Below, piece after piece: positions 1-10,299 of a stretch of 64,000 nt of DNA. The position numbers were made by a program, and so were the translations under genes. The stretch's first letter is position 1. The number at the start of each line of letters is the position of its first letter. The stretch comes from Actinomycetales bacterium (GTDB lineage: Bacteria > Actinomycetota > Actinomycetes > Actinomycetales > Cellulomonadaceae), in the NCBI GenBank assembly GCA_020444245.1, contig JAHLLI010000014.1, forward strand, positions 82,555-146,554, read 5' to 3'. The notes beneath the pieces were generated by a model. That model was not told the origin of the DNA. It ran no database searches and was given only the letters and a program-made list of their open reading frames with translations.

Positions 1-971
1 GCGCGGTGGTACCACCAGCTGAGCCCGCCGACGACGGCCATCGCGACCGGTAGCCCGGTCGCGGCCAGGTACGCGGTTGCCTCCGCCTGCCCGGGGTCGC
101 CGACGAACCACTCCAGCAGGCGGTACAGCGCGATGCTCGCACCGGTGAGCGTGACCACCAGCGAAGCCCCGACACCCACGACCAGGACGTAGGCGTGCCA
201 CACCGGCCCGGTGGAGAAGCGCGACAGCCGCCACAGCCAGTGCGGCACCCACAGCAGCACGCCGGCGGCCAGGACGCCCGCCGCCTCCGCCACGCCCGCC
301 GTCTCGCCGGCACCGTTGACCAGCGACGACGTCGGGACCATGAGCGCCAGCCCTTGGCCGAGCACGCCGATCAGGCCGGTCAGCGACACCGCCCAGCCGG
401 CGATGGAGCCGAGCACCATGAGGGCCAGCGCGCGCGACTCGTCGAGGGTGCGGCGGGCCAGACGCCAGTGGAGCGCCCACGCGACGCCCCAGACGATCGT
501 GCCGACGATCGCCCCGGCGTCGGCCCTCCCGTCGCGCAGCGCGGCGGCCACCGCGGCGCCGAGGTAGCCCGCCGTGGTGAACGCGAGCACCAACCCCGCG
601 AGGGTCAGGTAGATCGTCCACCCGACCGAGGTCAGCTCGGTCGGGTCCTCGCGGACCGTCCGGCGGGTCCAGACCACGACCGCGGCCAGGAGCCCGCCGC
701 CGAACACCGTGAACGTCAGGCCCCTGGCCAGGGCTCCCCCGGTGTCGGCGAGCACGCTCGTGCTCAGGGCCAGGCCCACGAGCTCGACGATGCCGATGAG
801 CGTCACCACCAGGAGCCCGAGCAGCAGCAGGTACTGGAAGAACCGCCGCACCCCGTGGCCCCCACCGACGCCGCCGCCGCGCCGCGACGACACCGCCCGC
901 GCGACCAGGACGATGATCAGCACCGGGATGCCGATCATGGTCACGATCGACACCAGCCCCATCGCGTTCAC
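1..971 (-). CDS. Integral membrane protein, DUF5671-like, C-terminal end outside the window
   Basis: No catalytic function recognised. The frame is open to the left edge, so about 323 residues of the N-terminal part are visible. I count roughly eight hydrophobic segments separated by short Arg-rich loops. The early stretch RRFFQYLLLLGLLVVTLIG resembles the start of DUF5671 membrane domains; that match is from memory. The GTG start overlaps the stop of the upstream gene by four bases (GTGA, 968-971), so the two are very likely co-translated. The strand is chosen because the opposite frames give Arg/Pro-rich nonsense while this one gives clean membrane segments. Confidence 0.7.
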   Translation of the reverse strand, partial: MNAMGLVSIVTMIGIPVLIIVLVARAVSSRRGGGVGGGHGVRRFFQYLLLLGLLVVTLIGIVELVGLALSTSVLADTGGALARGLTFTVFGGGLLAAVVVWTRRTVREDPTELTSVGWTIYLTLAGLVLAFTTAGYLGAAVAAALRDGRADAGAIVGTIVWGVAWALHWRLARRTLDESRALALMVLGSIAGWAVSLTGLIGVLGQGLALMVPTSSLVNGAGETAGVAEAAGVLAAGVLLWVPHWLWRLSRFSTGPVWHAYVLVVGVGASLVVTLTGASIALYRLLEWFVGDPGQAEATAYLAATGLPVAMAVVGGLSWWYHR

Positions 972-1411
972 GGCTTCACCGACCCCTCGCACCAGCCCAT
1001 CGGCCACGGGGCGCTGGACAGGCGCCACTCACCGGCGGTCCGCACGAGCCGGAAGACCTCCTCGTGGCTGTAGCCGCCGCCGAACGGGTCTCCCGTCCCC
1101 TCGCTGATCTCGACCCGCACCGTCGCGGTGCCCTCGCTCACGTCCTGGGAGACCAGCACTGCGCGGAACTGCTCGGGCAGGTACGCCATCTCGACGTCCG
1201 AGGTCGCGCACGGGCTGCCGGGGTCGAGGAACGCGCCGGCGGCGGTCGGGTCCTGGTCGGCGATCGCGGTCAGGTAGGCCTGCACCGTGGCGACCGGCGA
1301 GCCCGCCTCGAAGCGCTCGGGGCTGCGGGTCACCGCGAAGACGGTCGCCACGCCCACCACGGCGAGCAGGACTGCTACCGCTGCCGCCAAGAACCGGTTC
1401 GGTTTGCCCAT
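968..1411 (-). CDS. Single-pass membrane-anchored protein with NTF2/SnoaL-like extracellular domain
   Basis: Protein of 147 residues. Residues about 6-27 form one hydrophobic signal-anchor, and the rest looks exported. The motif VATVQAYLTAIADQDPTAA followed by a C-terminal strand pattern (EEVFRLVRTAGEWRLSS) is typical of small NTF2/SnoaL-like folds, often used as accessory domains. No catalytic residues stand out. The ATG at 1411 was preferred over longer upstream readings because those run antisense into the sigma-factor gene and lose coding character. It overlaps the following membrane-protein gene by four bases, which suggests a two-gene unit. Confidence 0.7.
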   Translation of the reverse strand: MGKPNRFLAAAVAVLLAVVGVATVFAVTRSPERFEAGSPVATVQAYLTAIADQDPTAAGAFLDPGSPCATSDVEMAYLPEQFRAVLVSQDVSEGTATVRVEISEGTGDPFGGGYSHEEVFRLVRTAGEWRLSSAPWPMGWCEGSVKP

Positions 1412-1417
1412 GTCTCC

Positions 1418-1440
1418 ATGGTCCCGCGTACGGGAACCAT
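1418..1440. terminator. Hairpin downstream of the sigma-factor gene
   Basis: ATGGTCCCG at 1418-1426 pairs with CGGGAACCAT at 1431-1440 with one bulged base and a four-base loop. It sits between the sigma-factor stop and the next start on the same strand, so it could terminate or attenuate that transcript. There is no U-tract. Confidence 0.45.
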
Positions 1441-1460
1441 CGAGGGGCCGAATCCGGGTA

Positions 1461-2930
<1,470 letters not shown>

Positions 2931-3077
2931 AGGGAAACCTTTCGGCTGGACTCGCCGGCACGGTCCGGAAGACAGACATCCATTGTAACGTCCGCGCACT
3001 GCCAAGCATGCCCGGCACAGGGGGTTCACCCGGTTCGGCGATGGCCCGTGCGGTTCCGCGGCCGGGCTCGAGGTGCC

Positions 3078-3467
3078 TCAACCCGCCTTGACCGCGAGCA
3101 CCGGGCACGCTGCGTCGAGCAGGATCCGTTGAGCGTTGCTGCCCAGCAGGAGCTTGCTCATCGGGGTGCGGCGCCGCAGACCGACCACGATCAGCTGGGC
3201 GCCCACCTCGTCGGCCGCACCGACGATGTCCTCGGCGACGTCGCGGCCCCTCGTGGTCACCCGGACCTCGACCTCGACGGGCGTGTCGACCAGCCGCCCG
3301 CGCAGCTGCTCGGCCTCGTCGTCGGACGCACCGACGGCCGCACCGAACCGCCCGCGGTCGCTGAGGACCACCACCAGCCGGACCCCGCGTCGCTCCGCCT
3401 CCGCCAGACCCGTGGCGAGCGCTGCCTCGCCCTCCGGAGTCGACACGTAGCCGACGACGACGCTCAT
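3078..3467 (-). CDS. Universal stress protein, UspA family
   Basis: Single-domain Usp protein of 129 residues with the alpha/beta order of the family: MSVVVGYVSTPEGEAAL at the start and VGAQLIVVGLRRRTPMSKLL near the end. The ATP-binding signature of the family (G-x2-G-x9-G-S/T) is only partly kept: the first pair of glycines is replaced by an Arg-rich turn, while LLLGSNAQRIL retains the distal GS. ATP binding is therefore uncertain. The start is supported by GGAGGAGG upstream of ATG. It sits alone between the sigma-factor gene and a DUF4192 gene on the same strand. Confidence 0.88.
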   Translation of the reverse strand: MSVVVGYVSTPEGEAALATGLAEAERRGVRLVVVLSDRGRFGAAVGASDDEAEQLRGRLVDTPVEVEVRVTTRGRDVAEDIVGAADEVGAQLIVVGLRRRTPMSKLLLGSNAQRILLDAACPVLAVKAG

Positions 3468-3516
3468 CTGACCTCCTCCGGACGGCGGTGTCCTCGAGGC
3501 CGACGGTACCTGACGC

Positions 3517-4602
3517 TCAGTCAGGCAGCGCTCTCAGCCACCCCGGCGGCATGCCGGCCCCCAGGGTCTGCTCGAGCAGGCCGGCGAGCCGGTAGTCCGG
3601 GTCGCTGTCGAGCGCGCGCTCGACGAGCACCGCCGCGCGCGCCCCGTCCCCGGACCACCAGGCCAGCATCGCGAGCAGGGTCAAGGCGGGCACCGCGGCC
3701 CTGGGTCGGTGACCGGCGACCTGACGGAGCGCCTCGGCCGCGCACTCCACCCGGTGGGCCGGCGGGGCCACGCCCGCGGCCGGGTCCACCATCGCCCGCA
3801 GGGCGTCACCCACCTCAGGGCCGTTCCACCCCGCCACGACCCGGTCGGCGAGACGCTCGTGGCCCGGCACGAGATCCAGCAGCACCGCGTCGCGGACCAG
3901 CACGTCGTCCAGCGCCGCGGCGCAGCGCCCGAACGCGGGCGCCGACGCAGCCTGGCCGGCCACCAGCGCGCGCCAGCCGCGCAGCCCCTCGTGCCGCCAT
4001 CGGCGCAGCCCGTCCGGGTCGGACACCCGGCGGGCACGCTCCGCCCAGCGCTCTGCGGCGCGCCGCGCCGAGCGGCGCTCCGCCGAGCCCACCTGCGCCA
4101 CACGTCCCAGATCCTCGCGGGACGCCTCGACCGGGGCCCCGAGGAGCACCATCTCCGCGCCCACCCTGGTGCCGTCTAGATCGCTGAGCGGCCGCCCGCC
4201 CGGCGGGCAGCACGAGCGGTCGGCGCACTCCAGGGCGTGGTATCCGGCGGGTCCCACCACCCAGCACTCCGGCTCCATCAGGAACGGCTCGGCGGCGTCG
4301 GCCAGGTGGGCGAGCACCCGCCGGCCGGCGGTCGGGTCGGCCTGCAGCGGCTCGTCGGTGTAGAGCACCAGCACGACGGCGCTCGCTCCGTCGTCGACGA
4401 GGTGGCCGACCAGCGCCCGGGCCACCTGGGGGCCCCGCCGCGGGTCGCCGAGATCGGCGAGGTCGACGCGGGCGACCAGGCCCACCCGGACCGCCCGCCG
4501 CAGGCTCACCACCACCGCGCTCTCACGGGGTCGGAAGCCCAGCTGGTACGGGATCAGGGCGAGGAGCTCACGAGGCTCGGACGTGCGGATCGTCGTCGTC
4601 AT
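3517..4602 (-). CDS. DUF4192 family protein
   Basis: Protein of 361 residues, soluble, of unknown function. The N-terminus TTIRTSEPRELLALIPYQLGFRP followed by ESAVVVSL is the hallmark opening of DUF4192, a family restricted mainly to Actinobacteria. The body is alpha/beta, Ala- and Arg-rich, with no catalytic motif that I can name. Family members are frequently found close to sigA, as here. It is divergent from the lipoprotein gene at 4714. Confidence 0.85.
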   Translation of the reverse strand: MTTTIRTSEPRELLALIPYQLGFRPRESAVVVSLRRAVRVGLVARVDLADLGDPRRGPQVARALVGHLVDDGASAVVLVLYTDEPLQADPTAGRRVLAHLADAAEPFLMEPECWVVGPAGYHALECADRSCCPPGGRPLSDLDGTRVGAEMVLLGAPVEASREDLGRVAQVGSAERRSARRAAERWAERARRVSDPDGLRRWRHEGLRGWRALVAGQAASAPAFGRCAAALDDVLVRDAVLLDLVPGHERLADRVVAGWNGPEVGDALRAMVDPAAGVAPPAHRVECAAEALRQVAGHRPRAAVPALTLLAMLAWWSGDGARAAVLVERALDSDPDYRLAGLLEQTLGAGMPPGWLRALPD

Positions 4603-4713
4603 GCGGGCATCCCACCCGCTCGGTCGCCGACGTCCCCCGAACGGCCGTCCCGGCTGTGGACATCACCCGCGCGTGGTCGCTGTGGACGACCGCGGCGGGC
4701 GTACCGTAGAGGG

Positions 4714-5298
4714 GTGCCCCCGTCCAGCTCCCGACGCCTGCGTGTGACGTCCGCGGGCGCTGCGCTGGCGGCGCTGGTCCTGGCGGGTGTCGCGGGGTGT
4801 GCCGGCGCGACGAGCGGGTCCGCTCCTTCCGCATCCGCCTCTCTCGAGGCCGCGCTCGCCGCCGAGCCGAGCGCCGCGAGCACGTCGTCCGCCCCGGCGC
4901 CGAAGAGCGCCTCGCCCGAGCCCCTGGTCACCACGACCCCTGACGAGCACTCCGAGGTGGGCCAGCTGGCCCCGGGCTTCCCGATCGACCTCCTGCCGGT
5001 GCCGGACGACGCGGTCATCCTCGTCACCTCGGCCGAGTCGATCGGCAACGCCGACGTCCAGGAGGTGTCGCTCAACCTGCACACCTCGATGCCGACCGAT
5101 GCGGTGCTGGACCTGTACCGCACCGCGCTGACCGGCGCGGGCTTCACCGAGGTCGACACCGCAGGCGCCGGCCTGACGGCCGAGGCCTCGTTCACCCGGT
5201 CCGGCGGCGACGAGCTCGTCTCGATCGGCGTTCTCGACGACGGGCTGACCCGCACCGTCACCATCGGTGGGCGCGTCCGGGCGGGCACGGGGTCCTAG
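4714..5298 (+). CDS. Predicted lipoprotein of unknown function
   Basis: Protein of 194 residues. A short Arg-containing n-region, a hydrophobic stretch AALAALVLAGVAGC and a lipobox (VAGC, Cys about residue 23) mark a lipoprotein. A Ser/Ala/Pro-rich linker follows, then a compact domain of about 110 residues (PIDLLPVPDDAVILVTSAE to the end) with alternating strands. No enzyme motif is seen. The GTG at 4714 follows TACCGT (4702-4707) by six bases and has no ribosome site, so translation is probably leaderless. The next gene begins nine bases after its stop. Confidence 0.78.
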   Translation: MPPSSSRRLRVTSAGAALAALVLAGVAGCAGATSGSAPSASASLEAALAAEPSAASTSSAPAPKSASPEPLVTTTPDEHSEVGQLAPGFPIDLLPVPDDAVILVTSAESIGNADVQEVSLNLHTSMPTDAVLDLYRTALTGAGFTEVDTAGAGLTAEASFTRSGGDELVSIGVLDDGLTRTVTIGGRVRAGTGS

Positions 5299-5307
5299 GG
5301 TTGACGG

Positions 5308-6411
5308 GTGACCGACACCCGCTCGCTGCTCGACCAGGTGCGCCGCGGGGTCGACGACCTGCTCGCCGGGCACCTCGCCGCGCTGACGCAGGAGCTGGCG
5401 CCGCTCGGCTCCGCGTGTGACCCGCTCGTGCAGTCCCTGGCGACCGCCGTGTCCGGCGGGAAGCGGTTGCGCGCGGCCTTCTGCTACTGGTCGTGGCGGG
5501 CCCACACCGACCGCAGCGGCGCCGCTGCCGACGAGTCCCGGGCCCTGCGGGTGGGCGCCGCGCTCGAGCTGTTCCACGCGGCCGCCCTGGTGCACGACGA
5601 CGTGATGGACGCCTCGGACACCCGGCGCGGTCGACCGTCGGCCCACCGCGCGTTCGAGGCACGCCACCGTGAGGCGGGCTGGGCGCGGGACCCGGCCCGC
5701 TTCGGCGAGTCCGCGGCGATCCTGCTGGGCGACCTCGCCCTGATCACCTCCGAGCGCGAGCTGACCGCCGCGGTGAGCGACCTCGACGCGGCCCGGCGCT
5801 CGCAGGTTCGCGCGCTGTTCGACGAGATGCGGGTCGAGGTCACCGCCGGGCAGTACCTCGACGTCCTCGCCGAGGTCACCCCGTGGGGCGCGGACCCGGT
5901 GGCCGACGAGGAACGGACCCGCGCCGTGGTGCGGGCCAAGAGCGCCCGGTACAGCGTGGAGCACCCCCTGACGCTGGGCGCGGCGCTCGCCGGCGCGGGG
6001 TCCCCGGAGCTGCGGCGGCTGCGCCGGATCGGCCTCGCCCTGGGTGAGGCGTTCCAGCTGCGCGACGACCTGCTCGGCGTGCTCGGCGACCCGGAGACGA
6101 CCGGCAAGCCCGCCGGCGACGACCTGCGTGAGGGCAAGCGCACCCTGCTCGTGGTGCGCGGCGCAGCCCTCGCCGACGAGGCCGGGGCGCGCCTGCTGCG
6201 CGAACGGGTCGGCCGCCCGGACCTCAGCCAGCGGGAGGTCGACGAGCTGTGCGAGGTGCTGGTCGCCAGCGGTGCGGTCGCCGAGATCGAGCGCCGGATC
6301 ACCGACCTCGCGGACCCGGCGCTCGCCGAGCTCGCCGCGGCACCGCTGGCCGAGCCGGCCCGCCAGGTCCTCGTCGAGCTCGGTCGCGCGGCGGTGCACC
6401 GCACCGCGTGA
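5308..6411 (+). CDS. Polyprenyl diphosphate synthase, IdsA-like
   Basis: Trans-isoprenyl diphosphate synthase of 367 residues, condensing isopentenyl diphosphate with allylic diphosphates. The first Asp-rich motif is HDDVMDASDTRRGRP (about 96-110); the second is LRDDLLGVLGDPETTGKP (about 252-269), with the family Lys/Arg following. Chain length cannot be read from sequence; geranylgeranyl diphosphate is a common product in this clade. The GTG at 5308 lies six bases after TAGGGT (5296-5301), which overlaps the previous stop codon, suggesting a leaderless promoter inside the gene junction. It matches the position of M. tuberculosis idsA2 (Rv2173) in the conserved order. Confidence 0.92.
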   Translation: MTDTRSLLDQVRRGVDDLLAGHLAALTQELAPLGSACDPLVQSLATAVSGGKRLRAAFCYWSWRAHTDRSGAAADESRALRVGAALELFHAAALVHDDVMDASDTRRGRPSAHRAFEARHREAGWARDPARFGESAAILLGDLALITSERELTAAVSDLDAARRSQVRALFDEMRVEVTAGQYLDVLAEVTPWGADPVADEERTRAVVRAKSARYSVEHPLTLGAALAGAGSPELRRLRRIGLALGEAFQLRDDLLGVLGDPETTGKPAGDDLREGKRTLLVVRGAALADEAGARLLRERVGRPDLSQREVDELCEVLVASGAVAEIERRITDLADPALAELAAAPLAEPARQVLVELGRAAVHRTA

Positions 6412-6435
6412 CGCGGCGGCCGCTGCGCAGGACGC

Positions 6436-6825
6436 TCAGAACGCCATGGCCTGGGCGCGGCGGCGGATCTCCGTCTTGAAGCCCGCCAGCAGCGCGTCGA
6501 CGGGTGTCCGGGGAGCGCCGACGAGGTCGGTGAGCGAGTCGTCGGGCGTGAAGAGCCAGCCGACCGCCTCGTCGTCGGAGAACCCCGCGTCGCGCAGCAC
6601 CGTGATCGTGCCGCCGAGGTAGGGCAGGACGACCCAGCCGTCGTCGGTCTGCTGCAGGAAGCGCTCCGGTACCCCGCGCACGCCCCGCTCCCCCAGCCGT
6701 ACCGCGACGAGCGTGCCCTCGGCGAGCATCCGCCGGACCTTGCCCACGTCGGTGCCGAGCCGCTCGGCGACGTCGGGCAGCGGGAGCCACTCGCCGATCA
6801 GGGTCTCCAGGTGCATCTGATCCAC
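6436..6825 (-). CDS. Rv2175c-like winged-helix DNA-binding protein
   Basis: About 129 residues. LPDVAERLGTDVGKVRRMLAEG is a helix-turn-helix of the kind in Rv2175c, and the C-terminal half (GTITVLRDAGFSDDEAVGWLFTPDDSL) matches the second conserved block of that family as I recall it. Rv2175c is a DNA-binding substrate of the kinase PknL in M. tuberculosis. A PknL-type kinase lies 1.3 kb away here, so the same relationship is likely. I chose GTG at 6825 because TACGCT (6833-6838, minus strand) stands seven bases before it; a longer version starting at 6846 is possible. Confidence 0.85.
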   Translation of the reverse strand: MDQMHLETLIGEWLPLPDVAERLGTDVGKVRRMLAEGTLVAVRLGERGVRGVPERFLQQTDDGWVVLPYLGGTITVLRDAGFSDDEAVGWLFTPDDSLTDLVGAPRTPVDALLAGFKTEIRRRAQAMAF

Positions 6826-6892
6826 GGGCGACAGCGTAGAGGTCACCCGGATGGGCGCGTGCCAGTCCCTTCCGCCTGTCGCGCGCGTCCGG

Positions 6893-6940
6893 TAGTTTTC
6901 ACTCAAGTCACATCAGCAACATCAGTCACATTCGTCACAG
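6893..6940 (+). promoter_or_regulatory. Promoter region of the LysM transglycosylase gene with TCACA repeats
   Basis: TAGTTT at 6893-6898 is a candidate -10. Downstream, AGTCACAT occurs at 6906-6913 and again at 6924-6931, with a third related CGTCACAG at 6933-6940. These direct repeats lie in an untranslated leader of about 50 bases and could be protein-binding sites. The leader is too short for a c-di-AMP riboswitch. Confidence 0.4.
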
Positions 6941-6954
6941 CAGCGAGGGACACC

Positions 6955-8115
6955 ATGCCCACCGACACACGCGCGCGAGTCTCCCGGCTACGGGTCACCG
7001 GAGGCGTGAGCATGGCGCTGGTCGCCGCGACCGTCGCCTCGGCGACCTCGGCCCAGGCACGCGACCACGTTGTCGAGCCGGGCGACACGGTCTCCCACCT
7101 CGCGCTGCGCTACGGGACGACCACGGCGGCGATCATCCGGGCCAACCACCTCAACGCGCGCGCGTTGATCCGCGTCGGTGAGCGCCTCACGATCCCCGAC
7201 GCCGGGGCCACGGCGGCGCCCAGCACGACCAGCACCCCCAGCGCGTCCAAGCCGACCACCGCGTCCTACACCGTCAAGGCCGGCGACACCGTCTCCCACC
7301 TGGCCACCAAGTACGGCACCACCGTCTCGGCGATCGTGGCCGCCAACGGCCTGGACTCGCGCGCCATGATCCGGATCGGCCAGACCCTGCGCATCCCCAC
7401 CGCGAGCACCGCCGCCGCGACCCCGGCCGCGCCCAGCACGACCAGCGCGCCCAAGCCGACCACCGCGTCCTACACCGTCAAGGCCGGCGACACCGTCTCC
7501 CACCTGGCCACCAAGTACGGCACCACCGTCTCGGCGATCGTGGCCGCCAACGGCCTGGACTCGCGCGCCATGATCCGGATCGGCCAGACCCTGCGCATCC
7601 CCACCGCGAGCACCGCCGTCACGTCGGGCCTGGTGGGCGACACGTTCGCCGGCCGCACGTACCCGGCCGCGACCGTCGCGTCCGCCAACCAGAACAAGGC
7701 CGCCCTGCTCGAGATCGGGGTGCCGTCCAAGGCCGAGATGCAGGCCCTGGTGGCCGCCACCGCCCGCGAGCTCGGCGTGGACCCGGCCCTCGCCCAGGCC
7801 GTCGCCTACCAGGAGTCGGGCTTCAACCACGCCTCGGTCTCGCCCGCGAACGCCATCGGGTGCATGCAGGTGATCCCGTCCTCCGGCGAGTGGGCCTCAC
7901 AGCTGGTGGGGCGCGACCTCAACCTGCTCGACCCGAAGGACAACGTGGTCGCGGGCGTGGTGATCCTCCGTCAGCTCACGGCCACCGCTGGAGACACCTC
8001 CACCGCGATCGCCGGGTACTACCAGGGCCTGGCCAGCGTCCGCCGCAACGGCATGTTCGCCGACACCCGCCGCTACGTCGCGAACGTCAGAACGCTCATG
8101 TCGCGGTTCGCCTGA
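6955..8115 (+). CDS. Secreted LysM-repeat lytic transglycosylase
   Basis: Exported peptidoglycan-binding enzyme of 386 residues. A signal peptide ends near SAQARDHVVEPGDT (about residue 33). Three LysM modules follow (about 36-82, 103-147, 171-215), each with the PGDTVSHLA / YTVKAGDT opening, joined by Thr/Ser/Ala-Pro linkers. The C-terminal part (about 259-386) is an SLT-type domain: the likely catalytic Glu is in AYQESGFN (about 286), followed by AIGCMQVIP and GYYQGLASV. It probably cleaves glycan strands at the cell wall. ATG at 6955 has GAGGGAC upstream. LysM2 and LysM3 are identical at the DNA level. Confidence 0.9.
   Translation: MPTDTRARVSRLRVTGGVSMALVAATVASATSAQARDHVVEPGDTVSHLALRYGTTTAAIIRANHLNARALIRVGERLTIPDAGATAAPSTTSTPSASKPTTASYTVKAGDTVSHLATKYGTTVSAIVAANGLDSRAMIRIGQTLRIPTASTAAATPAAPSTTSAPKPTTASYTVKAGDTVSHLATKYGTTVSAIVAANGLDSRAMIRIGQTLRIPTASTAVTSGLVGDTFAGRTYPAATVASANQNKAALLEIGVPSKAEMQALVAATARELGVDPALAQAVAYQESGFNHASVSPANAIGCMQVIPSSGEWASQLVGRDLNLLDPKDNVVAGVVILRQLTATAGDTSTAIAGYYQGLASVRRNGMFADTRRYVANVRTLMSRFA
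7249..7617 (+). repeat. Two identical 165-bp units encoding LysM2 and LysM3
   Basis: Bases 7249-7413 and 7453-7617 read identically by eye, offset 204 bases. The linker upstream of each unit also shares CAGCACGACCAGC, with a nine-base length difference. This is a recent in-frame tandem duplication inside the LysM gene. Confidence 0.9.
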
Positions 8116-8150
8116 CGGGCCGATCGGGGTTGCGAACGTAGACTGCGGCC

Positions 8151-10223
8151 GTGGCGACGACCCTGACGGACCCGCTGATCGGCCATGTGGTCGATGGGCG
8201 GTACGAGGTCGTCCGCAGGATCGCGCGCGGCGGGATGGCCACCGTGTACCTCGCCCGCGACCGCCGGCTGGACCGTGACGTCGCCCTCAAGGTGATGCAC
8301 CCGCACCTGGCCGAGGGCACCTCCGGGGCGGAGTTCGTCGCCCGGTTCCGCCGCGAGGCCCGCACCGCCGCGCGGCTGGCCCACCACGGGCTTGTGGGTG
8401 TGCTGGACCAGGGTGTCGACGGCGACACGTCTTACCTGACCATGGAGTACGTCGAGGGCACCAACCTGCGCCAGCGCCTCGGCGAGCAGGGCGCCCTGAC
8501 CGTCGACGAGGCCCTCCGGGTCGCCGAGGACGTGCTCGACGCGCTCACGGTCGCCCACCAGGCGGGTCTGGTGCACCGCGACATCAAGCCGGAGAACGTC
8601 CTCATCGGGCCGCGCGACCGCATCAAGGTCGCCGACTTCGGCCTGGCCCGCGCGGTCACCGAGGTGACCTCGACCACGTCCGGGACCATCCTGGGCACGG
8701 TCGCCTACCTGGCGCCCGAGCTCGTGGCGCGCGGGGTGACCGACACCCGCACCGACGTGTACGCCGTGGGCATCCTGCTGTACGAGATGCTCACCGGCAC
8801 CCAGCCGTTCTCCGGCGAGACGCCGATCCAGGTCGCCTACCAGCACGTGCACGCCGAGATGCCCGCGCCCTCGGACCGGGTCGACTGGCTCCCGATCGAG
8901 GTCGACGAGCTGGTGGCGGCGCTCGCCGCCCGCGACCCCGACGACCGCCCCCGTGACGCCGGCGCGGCCATGGAGCTGCTGCGGCGCGCCCGCGCGGACC
9001 TTGACGACGCGACCCTCGCCCGCCGCGCGGAGCCCGTCGCCATCGAGGCCGTGCCCGACGTCGAGGGCGGTGGACGGCACGGCATCGACGCGGACGAGGA
9101 CGCGGATCCTGACGACGCCGGCAACGCGGTCGGAGCCCTCGCGGCAGGGGCCGCAGCCTCCGCCGTGGCGGACGTCGAGGACCCGGACGCGACCACGAAG
9201 CTCGACGTCCAGGCCCACCTCGCCGACGCCGACCCCGGCGCCGGCCTGAGCCGCACGGTCGCGCTGCGGATCGGCGAGGGCCTCGAGGCCGGCTCGGAAC
9301 CGGCTCGGCGGCCGCGCCGGCGTCTGGTCGGCGTGGCCCTGATCGTCGCCGCCGTGCTCGGCCTCGCCGGCATCGGCTGGTGGTACATGGCCGAGGGGCC
9401 CGGAGCGTGGACGACGGTGCCCTCCGGCGTCGTCGGCGCCGAGCTGAGCGCGGCCGAGCAGGTGCTCACCCAGCACGGCCTGACCGTCGGCTCCACCGCC
9501 GAGGTCTTCGACCCCGCGATCCCCAAGGGCTCGGTGGTGAACACCGACCCCGGGCAGGGCGACGCCGTCCGCAAGAACGGGACGGTCGACCTCCAGGTCT
9601 CCAAGGGCCCCGACCTGCGCGTCGTGCCGGCGGGCCTCGCCGGCAAACCCGTCGCCGACGTCGTCGCCGCCCTGGAGAAGGCCGGTTTCACCGTGCCCGA
9701 CCCCGAAGGCACGTATGACGACGTCGTCGCCAAGGGCAACGTCATCTCGATCCGCACCCAGGACGGCGCCGCCGAGGACGGCGCCCAGCTCCCGGTCGCC
9801 ACGACGATCCTCGTGACGGTCTCCGACGGCCCCGCGCCCGTCAAGGTTCCCGACGTGATCGGCAAGGAGGCGGCCGCCGCGAAGGAGGCCCTGGAGCAGG
9901 TCGGGCTCAAGGTCGACGAGGCCCAGGACTACTCCGAGCAGTACCCGGCCGGTCAGGTCATGGCGCAGTCGCTCGAGCCGGACTCCACCTCGTACCGCAC
10001 CCAGCACATCACGATCACCGTCTCGCAGGGCCCGCCGCTGATCGAGGTTCCCAACGTCGTCGGCAAGCAGTACCAGGACGCCAAGAAGGAGCTGGAGAAG
10101 CTCGGGCTGAAGGTCAAGAAGGAGAACGTGCTCGGCGGATTCTTCGGCACGGTACGAAGCCAGAGCATCGACAAGGGCACATCAGTGCCCAAGGGCACGG
10201 AGATCACGCTCACAGTCGTCTGA
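8151..10223 (+). CDS. pknL: Transmembrane Ser/Thr protein kinase with four PASTA domains (PknL-like)
   Basis: Protein of 690 residues. The kinase domain (about 15-285) has the glycine loop RGGMATVYLA, the lysine in VALKVM (about 47), the catalytic HRDIKPENVL (about 141-150) and DFGLARAV (about 162). An acidic juxtamembrane region follows, then one membrane helix (about 392-413), then four PASTA repeats that in this family sense muropeptides outside the cell. The opening DPLIGHVVDGRYEVVRRIARGG is PknL-like, and the position between an Rv2175c-like gene and aroG agrees with Rv2176. GTG at 8151 stands six bases after TAGACT (8139-8144): probably leaderless. Confidence 0.94.
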   Translation: MATTLTDPLIGHVVDGRYEVVRRIARGGMATVYLARDRRLDRDVALKVMHPHLAEGTSGAEFVARFRREARTAARLAHHGLVGVLDQGVDGDTSYLTMEYVEGTNLRQRLGEQGALTVDEALRVAEDVLDALTVAHQAGLVHRDIKPENVLIGPRDRIKVADFGLARAVTEVTSTTSGTILGTVAYLAPELVARGVTDTRTDVYAVGILLYEMLTGTQPFSGETPIQVAYQHVHAEMPAPSDRVDWLPIEVDELVAALAARDPDDRPRDAGAAMELLRRARADLDDATLARRAEPVAIEAVPDVEGGGRHGIDADEDADPDDAGNAVGALAAGAAASAVADVEDPDATTKLDVQAHLADADPGAGLSRTVALRIGEGLEAGSEPARRPRRRLVGVALIVAAVLGLAGIGWWYMAEGPGAWTTVPSGVVGAELSAAEQVLTQHGLTVGSTAEVFDPAIPKGSVVNTDPGQGDAVRKNGTVDLQVSKGPDLRVVPAGLAGKPVADVVAALEKAGFTVPDPEGTYDDVVAKGNVISIRTQDGAAEDGAQLPVATTILVTVSDGPAPVKVPDVIGKEAAAAKEALEQVGLKVDEAQDYSEQYPAGQVMAQSLEPDSTSYRTQHITITVSQGPPLIEVPNVVGKQYQDAKKELEKLGLKVKKENVLGGFFGTVRSQSIDKGTSVPKGTEITLTVV

Positions 10224-10232
10224 GCCGGGCCC

Positions 10233-10299
10233 TCAGGCGGCTGACAGCGCCCGCTGCCTGCGCACGGCGACGCGCCAGCCCACCAGCACGCCGGCGCCG
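10233..10299 (-). pseudogene. Orphan copy of the 3' end of the YbhN-like membrane-protein gene
   Basis: These 67 bases match 13148-13214, the last 22 codons plus stop of the membrane-protein gene, at 61 of 67 positions. The match includes the encoded AGVLVGWRVAVRR and the terminal ALSAA-stop. Similarity ends abruptly at 10300, so this is a fragment and not a gene. Between here and 10485 I see no further gene. The fragment marks the left border of the accessory insert that ends at the intact copy. Confidence 0.85.

Noticed and set aside
6899..6954. c-di-AMP (ydaO/yuaA) riboswitch before the LysM gene
   Set aside because: Such riboswitches often precede actinobacterial wall hydrolases, but the leader here is only about 50 bases and has simple TCACA repeats instead of the required pseudoknotted fold.
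8073..10007. Open frame of 644 codons on the minus strand
   Set aside because: It is a G+C-driven shadow of the PASTA kinase gene: Arg/Gly/Asp-rich with no recognisable domain, opposite clear kinase and PASTA motifs.
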